A stretch of 64,000 nt of DNA from Campylobacter iguaniorum (GTDB lineage: Bacteria > Campylobacterota > Campylobacteria > Campylobacterales > Campylobacteraceae). The stretch is taken from positions 310,001-374,000 of the forward strand of contig NZ_CP009043.1 of the NCBI RefSeq assembly GCF_000736415.1, read 5' to 3'. Within the stretch, counting starts at the first letter, position 1; every line of letters starts with the position of its first letter. Below, piece by piece: positions 1 through 9,524 of the stretch. A program made the translations under genes and the position numbers. Below the pieces are notes generated by a model. That model made no database searches. It had not been told where the DNA came from and saw only the letters and a program-made list of their open reading frames with translations.

Positions 1-390
1 ATAAGTTTAGTAGAGCCTGATGATTTGGTACATTTTGGTTTGATTCCTGAGCTTATCGGAAGACTTCATGCGATCGCTACATTAAACGAAATCACAGTAG
101 ATGATATGGTGAAGATTTTAACCGAGCCAAAAAACGCACTTTTGAAGCAATATCAAAAGCTATTTGCGATTGATGGTGCAAATCTTAAATTTGATGAAGA
201 GGCTATAAAAGAGGTCGCAACTCAAGCAATAAATAGAAAAACAGGCGCTAGAGGTCTAAGAAGCATTATGGAAGAGATTATGATAGACATCATGTTTGAC
301 CTTCCAGAGCTTAAGGGCTATGATGTAGTTATATCAAAAGAAGTCGCTATGGGCGAGGCAAAACCACTGCTAGTAAAAGTAAAAAATTAA
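1..390 (+). CDS. clpX: ATP-dependent Clp protease ATP-binding subunit ClpX, C-terminal part
   Basis: This is the 3' end of clpX; reading is open from base 1, so the gene begins upstream of the window. The visible 129 residues cover the end of the AAA+ module and the small C-terminal subdomain: the GLIPELIGR segment, the [18 protein letters not shown] helix and the sensor-2 region around [13 protein letters not shown] are typical of ClpX. ClpX unfolds substrates and feeds them to the ClpP peptidase in the cytoplasm. It is followed 12 bases later by mreB, which carries its own GAGAGGA ribosome site. The residues shown leave little doubt about the family; only the missing N-terminal zinc-binding domain cannot be checked. 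Confidence 0.95.
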   Translation: MSLVEPDDLVHFGLIPELIGRLHAIATLNEITVDDMVKILTEPKNALLKQYQKLFAIDGANLKFDEEAIKEVATQAINRKTGARGLRSIMEEIMIDIMFDLPELKGYDVVISKEVAMGEAKPLLVKVKN

Positions 391-402
391 GAGAGGATAT
401 AG

Positions 403-1440
403 ATGATATTAGATCAGATTATTGGATTTTTTTCAAGTGATATGGGTATAGATCTTGGAACTGCAAACACCCTTGTTTTGGTAAAAGATAAGGGAATAGT
501 TATAAACGAGCCAAGCGTTGTGGCAGTCCAAAGAGAAAAGTATGGAAAACAAAAGATTCTAGCAGTCGGTCACGATGCAAAAGAGATGGTCGGTAAGACT
601 CCAGGCGATATAGAGGCTATCCGTCCTATGAGAGATGGAGTTATCGCTGATTTTGATATGACTGAAAAAATGATAAGATACTTCATAGAAAAAACTCACA
701 AAAGAAAGAGCTTTTTACGTCCTCGCATCATCATCTCAGTGCCTTATGGTCTAACTCAAGTAGAAAGAAAAGCAGTTCGCGAAAGCGCTCTTAGTGCTGG
801 AGCTAGAGAGGTTTTCTTAATCGAAGAGCCTATGGCAGCAGCAATTGGAGCAAATTTACCTATACGTGAGCCTCAAGGTAGCCTTGTAGTAGATATCGGT
901 GGTGGTACGACTGAGATAGGCGTAGTATCACTTGGTGGTCTTGTTATAAGTAAATCCATAAGAACAGCTGGAGATAAGATTGATAATAGCATTGTAAATT
1001 ATGTCAAAGAAAAATACAATCTACTAATAGGCGAAAGAACTGGCGAAGATATCAAGATCAAAATCGGCTCAGCAGTCCAACTACCAAAAGAGCTTTCTAT
1101 TGTAGTAAAAGGTAGAGATCAAGTAGGAGGGCTTCTAAGTAGAGTAGAGCTAACTAGCGAAGATGTCAGAGAGGCGATGCGTGAACCGCTAAAAGAGATA
1201 GCTGACGCACTAAAAACAGTCCTTGAGATGATGCCACCAGACTTGGCTGGTGATATAGTCGAGCGTGGTGTCGTGCTAACTGGTGGTGGAGCATTGATAC
1301 GTGGGCTTGATAAGTATCTTGCTGATATAGTCAAGCTTCCAGTTTACGTGGCAGATGAACCGCTTCTTGCAGTAGCTAAAGGTACTGGAAAAGCACTAGA
1401 AGAGATAAGTTTACTTCAGCAGTTAATGAATGAAGAGTAA
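403..1440 (+). CDS. mreB: Rod shape-determining protein MreB
   Basis: Bacterial actin homologue that polymerises under the inner membrane and guides lateral cell-wall synthesis. At 345 residues it has the usual family length. The phosphate-1 loop DLGTANT lies at about residues 17-23 and the phosphate-2 loop DIGGGTTE at about 164-171; the adenosine motif VVLTGGGALIRG lies near 290. The ATG at 403 is preceded by GAGAGGA. Its 3' end overlaps mreC by 11 bases, so the two are translationally coupled. No mreD follows. Confidence 0.98.
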   Translation: MILDQIIGFFSSDMGIDLGTANTLVLVKDKGIVINEPSVVAVQREKYGKQKILAVGHDAKEMVGKTPGDIEAIRPMRDGVIADFDMTEKMIRYFIEKTHKRKSFLRPRIIISVPYGLTQVERKAVRESALSAGAREVFLIEEPMAAAIGANLPIREPQGSLVVDIGGGTTEIGVVSLGGLVISKSIRTAGDKIDNSIVNYVKEKYNLLIGERTGEDIKIKIGSAVQLPKELSIVVKGRDQVGGLLSRVELTSEDVREAMREPLKEIADALKTVLEMMPPDLAGDIVERGVVLTGGGALIRGLDKYLADIVKLPVYVADEPLLAVAKGTGKALEEISLLQQLMNEE

Positions 1441-2182
1441 GATCAAAGTAGCAGCCATAACTATATCTTTGGCTTTTGTATCAGTATATCTAAGCGACCA
1501 TGCAAGAGCTATTTTTGTCGGTGGAGCAGGCTCATCAGTCGGGCTTTACCAAAATGCTATAACATATATAAGAGATAGAATAAATGAGCATTTTAGACAA
1601 GTAGAAGAGATAAAAGCACTAAGAGCTCAAAATATAGAGCTAGAGCGTTCGGCTGCTTTGCTTTCGACATTTGCATATGAGTTAAACAATGTCTTGAGTG
1701 ATAAAAACTCAAGCTCATATGCGCCACAAATCAAACAAGTAAGAGCCTTGACCTATGCCAAAATAGGCGATTATGATAAAGTTTGGTTGGATTTTAAAGA
1801 TTTTGATAAAGATAAAATTTACGGCATGATATATAAAGGCAAAAGTGCAGGTATAGTTGTAAATAAAGACAGCAAGCCACTTGGTCTTTTACAAACAGAT
1901 CCTGGATCTATATTTTCTGTTTATATAGGCGATGAGAAAATTGCAGGTATTGCAAAAGGAAACAATAAAAATATAATCATAAAATATATATCACAGTGGT
2001 TAAATCCAAAAATCGGAGATGAGGTCTATACAAGTGGCCTTGATGATATATTTTTTGGGGGTATTCCAGTTGGAAAAGTAGTAGAGATAAAAGAAGAAGA
2101 TCTGTATAAGAGTGCAATAGTCGAACCTGATAATAAAATAGAAGTTCCATCATATTTATACGTAGTTACAAAAGGAAAATAA
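1430..2182 (+). CDS. mreC: Rod shape-determining protein MreC
   Basis: MreC is the periplasmic scaffold that links MreB filaments to the wall-synthesis machinery. The 250-residue product has one N-terminal membrane segment (about residues 6-20), a coiled-coil stretch (about 45-90, rich in E, K and L) and the beta-rich C-terminal domain with the family's GDEVYTSGLDDIFFGGIPVG segment. The start overlaps the end of mreB, and the stop codon abuts the carB start directly. The sequence is moderately divergent, as is usual for MreC, but position and topology agree. Confidence 0.93.
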   Translation: MKSKIKVAAITISLAFVSVYLSDHARAIFVGGAGSSVGLYQNAITYIRDRINEHFRQVEEIKALRAQNIELERSAALLSTFAYELNNVLSDKNSSSYAPQIKQVRALTYAKIGDYDKVWLDFKDFDKDKIYGMIYKGKSAGIVVNKDSKPLGLLQTDPGSIFSVYIGDEKIAGIAKGNNKNIIIKYISQWLNPKIGDEVYTSGLDDIFFGGIPVGKVVEIKEEDLYKSAIVEPDNKIEVPSYLYVVTKGK

Positions 2183-5100
2183 ATGCCAAAAAGAGAAGAT
2201 ATCAAGACAATTTTACTTATAGGAAGTGGGCCGATCATCATCGGACAAGCATGTGAGTTCGACTACAGCGGAACTCAAGCTGCAAAGACTCTAAAAGAGC
2301 TAGGATATAGAGTAGTTCTTATAAACTCAAATCCAGCTACCATAATGACTGATCCAGACTTTGCTGATGCTACTTACGTGGAGCCAATTACAAAAGAAAG
2401 TATCGGTCGCATTATCAAAAAAGAAAACGTCGATGCGATTTTGCCTACTATGGGCGGACAGGTTGCATTAAATGTCGCAATGGAACTTTTTGAAAATGAT
2501 ATGCTTGGAGATGTTAAATTCTTAGGCGCAAATCCTGCTGCTATCAAAAAAGGCGAAGACAGAGTTGCATTCAAAGAAGCGATGATAAAAATCGGTATGG
2601 ATCTGCCTAAATCAATGTATGCTTACAATATGGAAGACGCTATGGCAGCTGCTTTGGACATCGGATTTCCGCTTATCATAAGAGCTAGCTATACTCTTGG
2701 CGGCGCTGGAAGTGGAGTTGCTTATAATATAGATGAATTTAGAGATTTAGCAGAAGCTGGAATCGACGCAAGTCCGATAAATGAAATTTTGATCGAAGAG
2801 AGTTTGCTTGGCTGGAAAGAATACGAAATGGAGGTCATCAGAGATAGAAATGACAACTGCATTATCGTCTGTTCCATAGAAAACCTTGATCCTATGGGTG
2901 TGCATACTGGAGATAGTATCACCATCGCACCAGCTCTTACTCTAACAGACAAAGAGTATCAGCATATGCGTGATTCTAGTTTTAAAATCCTAAGAGAGAT
3001 TGGTGTTGATACTGGTGGCTCTAACGTGCAGTTTGCTATAAATCCAAAAAACGGTCGTATGACAGTCATCGAGATGAATCCACGCGTTAGCCGTAGCTCA
3101 GCTCTAGCTAGTAAAGCAACAGGTTATCCAATAGCCAAAGTTGCAACAATGCTTGCAGTGGGCTTTACTCTTGATGAAATCAAAAATGACATCACAGGCA
3201 CACCGGCGAGTTTCGAGCCAGTTATCGACTATATCGTTACCAAAATCCCTCGTTTTACATTTGAAAAATTCCCAGGCTCAAACCCATATCTTGGCACTGC
3301 GATGAAGAGCGTGGGTGAGGTCATGGCAATAGGCAGGAGCTTTAAAGAAAGTATCCAAAAAGCACTTTGTTCTATGGAAAAAGATTACGCTGGATTTGAC
3401 TTTTTAAGCTTAAGCGAAGAAGAGCTTACATTTGGTCTTAGAAACGCCCACGAAAAGAGAATCCTATACGTCGCTCAAGCATTTAGAAATGGCAAAAGTG
3501 TAGATGATGTCTTTAATTTAACTAAAATCGATCCATGGTTTTTAAATCAAATTTGGGAGATAGTAGAGTTTGAAAAATCAGTCGATATGGATATTTTAAA
3601 CGATAAAGATCTTTTAAGAAAAGCCAAAACTTGGGGCTTTAGCGATAAAATGATAGCCAAGCTAATAGATAAAGAAGACAACCTTGAGCTTAGCCAAAAC
3701 GACATTTATTACGCCAGAATGAAACACGGGATAAATTTAGAATACAACGAAGTTGATACTTGTAGTGGTGAGTTTAAGGCACTTACTCCTTATCTTTATA
3801 GTAGCACAAATATCACTCCAAATTTACCAAGTCTAGCAGTTGATTCATCTAAGAAAAAGGTTCTCATCATCGGCGGAGGCCCAAACAGAATTGGTCAAGG
3901 TATAGAGTTTGATTACTGCTGCGTGCATGCAAGTTACGCTCTAAAAGACCTTGGTATCACAACTATCATGTACAACTGCAACCCAGAAACCGTATCTACT
4001 GACTATGATACAAGCGATATTTTGTACTTTGAGCCAATTGATTTTGAGCATTTAAGAGCAGTTATCGAGCGTGAAAATCCAGACGGCGTCATCGTGCATT
4101 TTGGTGGTCAAACTCCACTTAAATTTTCAAAACGCCTCACAATGATAGGCACCAAAATCATAGGAACTAGCGCAAGAGTCATCGACACAGCAGAAGATAG
4201 GAAAAAATTTAGTGAGTTTATCAGTAAAATCGGTGTCAAACAGCCAGACAACGACACAGCTACAAGCCAAAATGAAGCCATAGAAAAAGCTGCTAAAATC
4301 GGCTATCCAGTCCTTGTACGTCCTAGCTACGTGCTTGGAGGTCGTGCTATGAGAAGAGTTCATAATGAAGCTGAGCTAAAAGAGTATATGAATGAAGCAG
4401 TAAAAGTCAGCAACAACTCTCCAGTGCTTTTGGATAAATTCTTACAAGACGCCACAGAGCTTGACGTGGACGCTATAAGCGATGGCAAAGATGTATATAT
4501 CGGCTCAATCATGGAGCATATCGAAGAGGCTGGAATCCACAGTGGAGATAGCGCAAGCATACTTCCACCACAAAATTTAAGCAAAGATATTATATCTCAA
4601 GTCGAAATTTGCACCAAAGATATAGCTCTTAGCCTTGGCGTAATTGGTCTTATGAATATCCAGTTTGCTATCTATCAAAATGAGCTTTATATCATCGAAG
4701 TAAACCCAAGAGCCAGCCGTACTGTGCCGTTTGTAAGCAAGGCTACTGGCATTCCTATGGCAAAAGTCGCAACCCGCGTGATGTGGCAAGGAAACTTGGT
4801 AGAAGCACTTAAATTTTACGATAAATTTGGCGTGGTGACATTTAGCAATAGCATTTACAAACCAAATGTTGGAAGTAGAATTTGCGTTAAAGAAAGCGTA
4901 TTTCCGTTTAATAAGCTAAGTGGAGCTGATTTGATTTTGGGTCCAGAGATGAAGAGTACTGGCGAGGTTATGGGTATCAGTGATAGTTTTGCAAAAAGCT
5001 TTGTAAAAAGCCAAATCGCAGCTAAAAATATATTGCCAAGTGGCGGAAAAGTCTTTATCAGCTTAGCTGACGCGGATAAAGAGCGTGGCGTAGAGCTAGC

Positions 5101-5437
5101 TAGTGAGTTTGTAAAACTTGGATTTGAAGTCTTGGCAACTGGCGGCACATATAAATACTTAAGCGATGCTAAAGTAAGCTGCGAAATGGTATACAAAATC
5201 AGTGAAGGTCGCCCAAATATCGAAGATAAGCTCAAAAATAGCGAGATAGCATTAGCAGTCAATACAAGCGATAATAAAAGTAGTTCAAGCGACGCTCACA
5301 AGATCCGCCAAGCCGTGCTTAGATTTAAAATACCATATTTTACAAATATGAACGCAGCTTTGGTAGCGGCAAACTCAATCAGCTCAAACGAAGCGGCACT
5401 AGAGGTCAAAAGCTTACAAGAGTGGCTTAAAAAATGA
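2183..5437 (+). CDS. carB: Carbamoyl-phosphate synthase large subunit
   Basis: Makes carbamoyl phosphate from bicarbonate, ATP and ammonia delivered by the small subunit CarA, feeding arginine and pyrimidine synthesis. The 1084-residue length is normal. Both duplicated ATP-grasp halves are visible: [17 protein letters not shown] near residue 12 and [17 protein letters not shown] near 563, each followed by the GGQ(V/T)(A/P)LN/K segment. A C-terminal MGS-like allosteric domain starts near 930. carA is not in the window. The last four bases overlap the following modD. Confidence 0.99.
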   Translation: MPKREDIKTILLIGSGPIIIGQACEFDYSGTQAAKTLKELGYRVVLINSNPATIMTDPDFADATYVEPITKESIGRIIKKENVDAILPTMGGQVALNVAMELFENDMLGDVKFLGANPAAIKKGEDRVAFKEAMIKIGMDLPKSMYAYNMEDAMAAALDIGFPLIIRASYTLGGAGSGVAYNIDEFRDLAEAGIDASPINEILIEESLLGWKEYEMEVIRDRNDNCIIVCSIENLDPMGVHTGDSITIAPALTLTDKEYQHMRDSSFKILREIGVDTGGSNVQFAINPKNGRMTVIEMNPRVSRSSALASKATGYPIAKVATMLAVGFTLDEIKNDITGTPASFEPVIDYIVTKIPRFTFEKFPGSNPYLGTAMKSVGEVMAIGRSFKESIQKALCSMEKDYAGFDFLSLSEEELTFGLRNAHEKRILYVAQAFRNGKSVDDVFNLTKIDPWFLNQIWEIVEFEKSVDMDILNDKDLLRKAKTWGFSDKMIAKLIDKEDNLELSQNDIYYARMKHGINLEYNEVDTCSGEFKALTPYLYSSTNITPNLPSLAVDSSKKKVLIIGGGPNRIGQGIEFDYCCVHASYALKDLGITTIMYNCNPETVSTDYDTSDILYFEPIDFEHLRAVIERENPDGVIVHFGGQTPLKFSKRLTMIGTKIIGTSARVIDTAEDRKKFSEFISKIGVKQPDNDTATSQNEAIEKAAKIGYPVLVRPSYVLGGRAMRRVHNEAELKEYMNEAVKVSNNSPVLLDKFLQDATELDVDAISDGKDVYIGSIMEHIEEAGIHSGDSASILPPQNLSKDIISQVEICTKDIALSLGVIGLMNIQFAIYQNELYIIEVNPRASRTVPFVSKATGIPMAKVATRVMWQGNLVEALKFYDKFGVVTFSNSIYKPNVGSRICVKESVFPFNKLSGADLILGPEMKSTGEVMGISDSFAKSFVKSQIAAKNILPSGGKVFISLADADKERGVELASEFVKLGFEVLATGGTYKYLSDAKVSCEMVYKISEGRPNIEDKLKNSEIALAVNTSDNKSSSSDAHKIRQAVLRFKIPYFTNMNAALVAANSISSNEAALEVKSLQEWLKK

Positions 5438-6273
5438 TAAAATTTACAAGATCAGAGCTAGAGAGTCTCATTGAAAATGACGCTCCTTTTGATGATCTTA
5501 CCACTGATTTGCTAGGCATTAGCAAACTTGCAAAGCTAAGAGTTTATACAAGAAGCGATATAACTCTTAGCTGCCTTGACGCGGTTAGTGATATATCAAA
5601 CATCTATAATCTTGATTTTAAAAGTAAATTTACAAACTCCAAAGAGGCGAAATCTGGTGATGAGCTTTTAGAAATTATTGGAGATTTTGGCGTTTTGCAT
5701 AGGATTTATAAAAGCATTCAAAATCTGCTTGAATACGCTTGTGGCATCGCTACAAAGGCAAATTTGATAGTAAAAAATGCAAAAAGCGTAAATCCAAACT
5801 GCGAAGTTTTAGTCACTAGAAAAGTATTTCCATTTGCCAAAAAGCTTTGTTTGAAAGCCGCACTTGAAGGCGGGGCAAATATCCATAGAACCGGGCTTAG
5901 TGATAGTGTTTTGTTTTTTAGTAATCACACAAATGCTTATGATAGTCTAGATAATTTTTTCGCTGATATAGCTAAATTTAAAGCCAAACTTTGCGAGCGA
6001 AAGATAATGGCTGAAAGCGAGAGCCTAGAGCTTGCAAAAGAGCTTTTAAAAGCTGGAATAGACGGCGTCCAGTGTGATAAAATGAGTGTAGAAGATATAG
6101 CAAATTTAGTGAAATTTAGAGATAAAAACTTCCAAAATGCTGTCATTTTAGCAGCTGGTGGCATTGATGAGCTAAACGCAGCTGACTACGCACAAACTGA
6201 CATAAACGCTATCGTGACAAGTGCAGTTTATAAAGGTATCGCAAATTTGGGAGCTAAAATAGAGCTAATATGA
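5434..6273 (+). CDS. modD: ModD-type phosphoribosyltransferase-fold protein
   Basis: Related to nicotinate-nucleotide pyrophosphorylase (NadC) but carrying the N-terminal [16 protein letters not shown] segment (about residues 14-29) that separates ModD from NadC. The product is 279 residues. The core [21 protein letters not shown] (about 127-147) and the GGI loop near 246 are quadraprone-type barrel features shared by both families. ModD genes usually sit with molybdate transport genes, and the exact reaction is not settled; here no mod transporter lies nearby. It overlaps carB by four bases and the next gene by four, so it belongs to the same transcription unit. Confidence 0.82.
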   Translation: MIKFTRSELESLIENDAPFDDLTTDLLGISKLAKLRVYTRSDITLSCLDAVSDISNIYNLDFKSKFTNSKEAKSGDELLEIIGDFGVLHRIYKSIQNLLEYACGIATKANLIVKNAKSVNPNCEVLVTRKVFPFAKKLCLKAALEGGANIHRTGLSDSVLFFSNHTNAYDSLDNFFADIAKFKAKLCERKIMAESESLELAKELLKAGIDGVQCDKMSVEDIANLVKFRDKNFQNAVILAAGGIDELNAADYAQTDINAIVTSAVYKGIANLGAKIELI

Positions 6274-6692
6274 TCTATCTAGCTCAAACTGACACAACTG
6301 CTGGATTTCTCAGTCAAAGTCTGCTTGAAATAAATCTAGCAAAAGGTCGCAGAAGTGATCAGCCATGCCTAATTTGCGTGAGTAAATTTAAAAATCTTGC
6401 TAAATTTACCCGCATTCCGACTAAGTTTAAAAATCTAGTTCGCCGTTCATCAAGAACAACTTTTATCTATCCAAATAATCAAGCTCTAAGAGTGGTAAAA
6501 AATCACCCACATTCGCAGTTTTTAGATGATATTATTTGGGCATATTCAAGTAGTGCAAACGCTCACGGCAAGGGCTTTGATATAGAGTTTGCCAAAGCCA
6601 AAGCAGATGTCATCATCGATGAAGAATTTCACCAAAGCTCACCATCAAAAATATATAAAATTTCAAGAACAAAGCTAAGAAAAATAAGATAA
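6270..6692 (+). CDS. Short Sua5/YciO/YrdC (TsaC-like) protein
   Basis: The 140-residue product looks like a divergent, shortened threonylcarbamoyl-AMP synthase. Family proteins are usually about 190-210 residues. The N-terminal LAQTDTTAGFLSQ opening, the KGRRSDQPCLICVSKFKNL segment (the position of the family KRPxxxPL motif) and SSSANAHGKGFD (the position of TSANxSG) are present. TsaC makes the threonylcarbamoyl adenylate used for t6A37 in tRNAs. It overlaps modD by four bases. The reduced length leaves open whether it is the working TsaC or a degenerate relative; a full-length tsaC elsewhere in the genome would decide this. Confidence 0.7.
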   Translation: MIYLAQTDTTAGFLSQSLLEINLAKGRRSDQPCLICVSKFKNLAKFTRIPTKFKNLVRRSSRTTFIYPNNQALRVVKNHPHSQFLDDIIWAYSSSANAHGKGFDIEFAKAKADVIIDEEFHQSSPSKIYKISRTKLRKIR

Positions 6693-6760
6693 ACTTTAAA
6701 GAGTTATAAAGTAAAATTTTAGTTTAATAACGTTTTATTAGTTTTGAGAGGGGCTAAAAT

Positions 6761-7141
6761 TTGAAAAAGATAGTTTTATGTTTGTCTGTTTTATCGTCAT
6801 TTTGTTTTGGAGATGACTATGAAGATGCTATTTCGCTTTACAAAAATGGTGATTTATCAAACGCAGCAATTTTATTACAAAAGTCTTGCGACGCCAAAAA
6901 CGCCGCTGCTTGCGAACTTCTTGGATATATGTATGACAACGCTATGGGCGTGGATCAAGACTACAAAAAAGCAGCCAAGCTTTACGAATTAGCTTGCGAC
7001 TTGGGAAATGCTGGAAGCTGCTATAATCTAGCTATCATGTATAAAAACGGCGGTGGCGTGACTAAAAATCCTGCAAAAGCAAAGGAGCTCTTTACAAAAG
7101 CTTGCGATATCGGACTGAAGATAGGTTGCGACAACAAGTAG
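6761..7141 (+). CDS. Secreted Sel1-repeat, cysteine-rich Hcp-like protein
   Basis: A 126-residue protein with a signal peptide (about residues 1-17, MKKIVLCLSVLSSFCFG) followed by an alpha/alpha Sel1 repeat array. Three Cys-x7-Cys pairs (SCDAKNAAAC, ACDLGNAGSC, ACDIGLKIGC) are spaced about 36 residues apart. This is the disulfide-stapled repeat arrangement of the Helicobacter cysteine-rich proteins (Hcp/HcpA), which are periplasmic or secreted. The start is TTG at 6761, chosen for the AGAGGGG site 7-14 bases upstream. It has its own transcription unit, ending at a hairpin that includes the stop codon. Function unknown beyond the family. Confidence 0.85.
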   Translation: MKKIVLCLSVLSSFCFGDDYEDAISLYKNGDLSNAAILLQKSCDAKNAAACELLGYMYDNAMGVDQDYKKAAKLYELACDLGNAGSCYNLAIMYKNGGGVTKNPAKAKELFTKACDIGLKIGCDNK

Positions 7142-7161
7142 CGACCAAAAGGTTTGCTACT
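7137..7161. terminator. Shared hairpin between convergent genes
   Basis: The arms AGTAGCGACC and GGTTTGCTACT flank an AAAA loop, giving a stem of about 10 pairs with one mismatch. It overlaps the stop codons of both the Sel1 gene and the leftward NERD gene, so it probably stops transcription from both sides. Confidence 0.65.
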
Positions 7162-8041
7162 CTATATCGTCTTTGATAATTTTTTCTATCAAGCCAAATT
7201 TAACCAGCTTTATGCCACGATTTCCAGCTTGCAAGAATCCTACGCTATCAGTTGGTTTGATTTTGAAAATCTTTGATTTGATCTGAATTTTTTTGCGTTT
7301 GCCAAATAGTGAGTTTAAAAAGCTTATAGGCTTGTTTCTGCTCCATTTTAGGCTTAAATTTGCTCTAAAATGCTTTGGAAGTCTTGTTTTTTTGCCATTT
7401 ATTTCAAAGTACCTTATACTGCCAGTTAGCACTGCTCCGCCATAAAGATAAAGCCTTGACCACACAGTAAGCGAGCTTAGAAGTTCTATGAGTTTTGGGT
7501 CGTTTTTTCTTGGTTTTTTAAACTTAAAATACCGTTTTTTGGTTGAAATTTGTTGCAAAAATTCGCCGCTTTTTTTGATATAGTACTCATCTTTGAAATT
7601 TTTGGCAAATTTAAGACTTTTACTCATAAAAACAACTTGCGGAAATATCTCATATCCACTTAAATCAAAGCCCTCTTTTCGCAAGAAATTTACAAAAAAC
7701 GTTGTATTTCTAAGCAGTTTTAAAAGCGGATTTGCGTGGTTTATGGTTTTATTTTTATTTGTTTGTATCCACTCTTTTTTGGCGTTTTGACTTACGCTTC
7801 CAGACCAGTTTTTTATCTCTACTAAGTAGATTTTTTTGTAATGCACGATGATGAAATCTATCTCGTGAAGCCCAGCGTTGCCGTCTTTTATGCGTTTGTT
7901 TTTAAAAACTGCTAAGCCATCAATCTTGCTTAAATTTGCTCCAAATTCATTTTCGCCATCATTCCCAGCTATGTCGCTAAGCTCTGGAAGATTTGTTGTT
8001 GGGTTTGCAAGTAGCTTAAAATTTTGCCAAAATTTAGTCAT
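7157..8041 (-). CDS. NERD-domain (nuclease-related) protein
   Basis: The 294-residue product carries an N-terminal NERD domain (about residues 25-150). The segments GNDGENEFGANLSKIDG, HEIDFIIVHYKKIYLVEIKNW and WIQTNKN match the PD-(D/E)xK-like core, with Asp, Glu and Lys (IDF...VEIKNW) as the probable metal-binding residues. The C-terminal half is basic and has no recognised domain. It is the last gene of a leftward operon and overlaps tcdA by 8 bases. The substrate is unknown; NERD proteins are predicted DNA-processing enzymes, mostly uncharacterised. Confidence 0.8.
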   Translation of the reverse strand: MTKFWQNFKLLANPTTNLPELSDIAGNDGENEFGANLSKIDGLAVFKNKRIKDGNAGLHEIDFIIVHYKKIYLVEIKNWSGSVSQNAKKEWIQTNKNKTINHANPLLKLLRNTTFFVNFLRKEGFDLSGYEIFPQVVFMSKSLKFAKNFKDEYYIKKSGEFLQQISTKKRYFKFKKPRKNDPKLIELLSSLTVWSRLYLYGGAVLTGSIRYFEINGKKTRLPKHFRANLSLKWSRNKPISFLNSLFGKRKKIQIKSKIFKIKPTDSVGFLQAGNRGIKLVKFGLIEKIIKDDIE

Positions 8042-8675
8042 TTAACATCTTTTTTATAGCAAAACTTGCTAAGCTTAGTCCAAAACTCGCAGTCACACCG
8101 ATGAAGCTTCCAAGCTCTTTACACCTTGGCTCTTCAGTAGAAAAAACGACTTTATAGTCTTTATTAAAGCCCGATTTTTTGAGCTCGTAGCGGATTTTTT
8201 TGGCAAATTTATCGTTTGTGGTTTTCCAGATGCTTGCGATTTTGATCTGAGTTGGGTCGATTCTTTTTGCGCCACCCATTGAGCTTATGAGCTTTTTGTG
8301 GCATTTAATGGCTAGAGCTATTTTGGCTGGGACATCGTCGATACAGTCGATAACCATATCAAATTTATCAAAATCAAACTCATCAATAATCTCTTTTGTG
8401 AGCCTTAAATTTAGCGTTTGCACGCCAGGATAAAGTCTAGCAAATACTTCAGTTTTTAGCTCGCCGACAAACTGGCTACCGATCTGGCGATTTTGATTTG
8501 TGATATCAAAGCTATCGCAATCAATTAGCGTCAAATTTACAACCCCACTTCTATATAAGGCGTCGATGCACGCTCCTCCCACGCCCCCACAGCCACAAAT
8601 CAGCACTTTTGCATTTTGAAGTTTTTCAAATTTATCCCCAAAAAGCCACCTTGAGCGAGTAAATCTATCGTCCAT
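8034..8675 (-). CDS. tcdA: tRNA threonylcarbamoyladenosine dehydratase (ThiF/MoeB fold)
   Basis: An E1-like adenylating enzyme with the nucleotide loop GCGGVGG (about residues 28-34) and the ThiF-type segments LIDCDSFDITNQNRQ and DMVIDCIDDVPAKIAL. TcdA converts t6A37 of tRNA to its cyclic form ct6A. The N-terminal RFTRSRWLFGDKF matches the TcdA opening, which favours TcdA over ThiF or MoeB. At 213 residues it is shorter than E. coli TcdA (about 268), missing mainly C-terminal sequence. It overlaps surE by 11 bases upstream and the NERD gene by 8 downstream. Confidence 0.85.
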   Translation of the reverse strand: MDDRFTRSRWLFGDKFEKLQNAKVLICGCGGVGGACIDALYRSGVVNLTLIDCDSFDITNQNRQIGSQFVGELKTEVFARLYPGVQTLNLRLTKEIIDEFDFDKFDMVIDCIDDVPAKIALAIKCHKKLISSMGGAKRIDPTQIKIASIWKTTNDKFAKKIRYELKKSGFNKDYKVVFSTEEPRCKELGSFIGVTASFGLSLASFAIKKMLND

Positions 8676-9444
8676 TATTCCAGCCTTTTAGCATCTCCAA
8701 GCTCTCATGAGAGGTCATATCAAGCTTGATTGGAGTGAGTGAGGCATATCCATTAAATGTAGCGTCCAAATCGCACTCTTTATCATTTTCTTTGAGATAA
8801 TGTATATTTGGAGTGCCTAGCCAGTAATATTCTAGCCCTCTTGGATTTCTATGAAGCTCAGCATTTGTGTTATATGACTGATGACCTGCTGGGACTATTT
8901 TTAGCCCTTTGTACTCATTTTTTGGAACTGCTGGAATGTTTAAATTTAAAAACTCTCTGCCTTTTAGCGGAAAACCATTTTTAAATATATTTTTTATCAC
9001 ATCGACACTAATCTCACAGGCTAGATCAAAGCCATATTTATCTATGCTATCGTTTTTATATAAAAGCGATATTGCCATAGACGCCACGCCTTGTAAAGTG
9101 CCTTCCATAGCCCCACCACAAGTGCCCGAATACGTGATATCTTCGCCTAAATTTGCGCCATGATTTATACCGCTTATTATAAGATCTGGTTTTTTGTGTT
9201 TATACATCGTTTCAAGCGCAAGATATATACAATCACTTGGAGTGGCGTCATCAAGCTTGAAAAATCCGTCATCAAGCTGGATAAATCTAAGTGGGCGAGT
9301 TAGCGTGATAGAGTGCGCGCAAGCTGATTTTTCAGTGCTTGGAGCGACTACGGTTACTTTTGCAATGCCTTTTAAAGCATTTCTCAAAGCTCTAATTCCT
9401 AAAGCTTCAAAACCGTCATCATTTGTTATTAAAATTTCTTTCAA
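8665..9444 (-). CDS. surE: 5'/3'-nucleotidase SurE
   Basis: Metal-dependent phosphatase acting on nucleoside monophosphates. The N-terminal ITNDDGFEALGI contains the metal-binding Asp pair (residues 9-10), and SGINHGANLGEDITYSGT (about 95-112) supplies the Asn and Ser/Gly ligands. The 259-residue length is typical. The start is TTG (complement of 9442-9444), preceded on that strand by an AAAGG site. It is the first gene of the leftward surE-tcdA-NERD operon, divergent from lpxB. Confidence 0.97.
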   Translation of the reverse strand: MKEILITNDDGFEALGIRALRNALKGIAKVTVVAPSTEKSACAHSITLTRPLRFIQLDDGFFKLDDATPSDCIYLALETMYKHKKPDLIISGINHGANLGEDITYSGTCGGAMEGTLQGVASMAISLLYKNDSIDKYGFDLACEISVDVIKNIFKNGFPLKGREFLNLNIPAVPKNEYKGLKIVPAGHQSYNTNAELHRNPRGLEYYWLGTPNIHYLKENDKECDLDATFNGYASLTPIKLDMTSHESLEMLKGWNNGR

Positions 9445-9494
9445 AATTAACCTTTTTTAGCTTCAATTTTACATAAACTTTGTAAATTTTTGGC

Positions 9495-9500
9495 TATAAT
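9495..9500 (+). promoter_or_regulatory. -10 element of lpxB
   Basis: Perfect TATAAT preceded by GGC and a T-rich tract, 25 bases before the lpxB ATG. Campylobacter housekeeping promoters rely on this box and lack a clear -35. Confidence 0.65.
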
Positions 9501-9524
9501 GATAAGAAAAACGGATAAATTTAT

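Noticed and set aside
4855-5262. 135-codon open frame on the minus strand inside carB
   Set aside because: Antisense to a well-defined conserved domain, low-complexity Ser/Leu composition, no ribosome site; shadow of carB codon usage.
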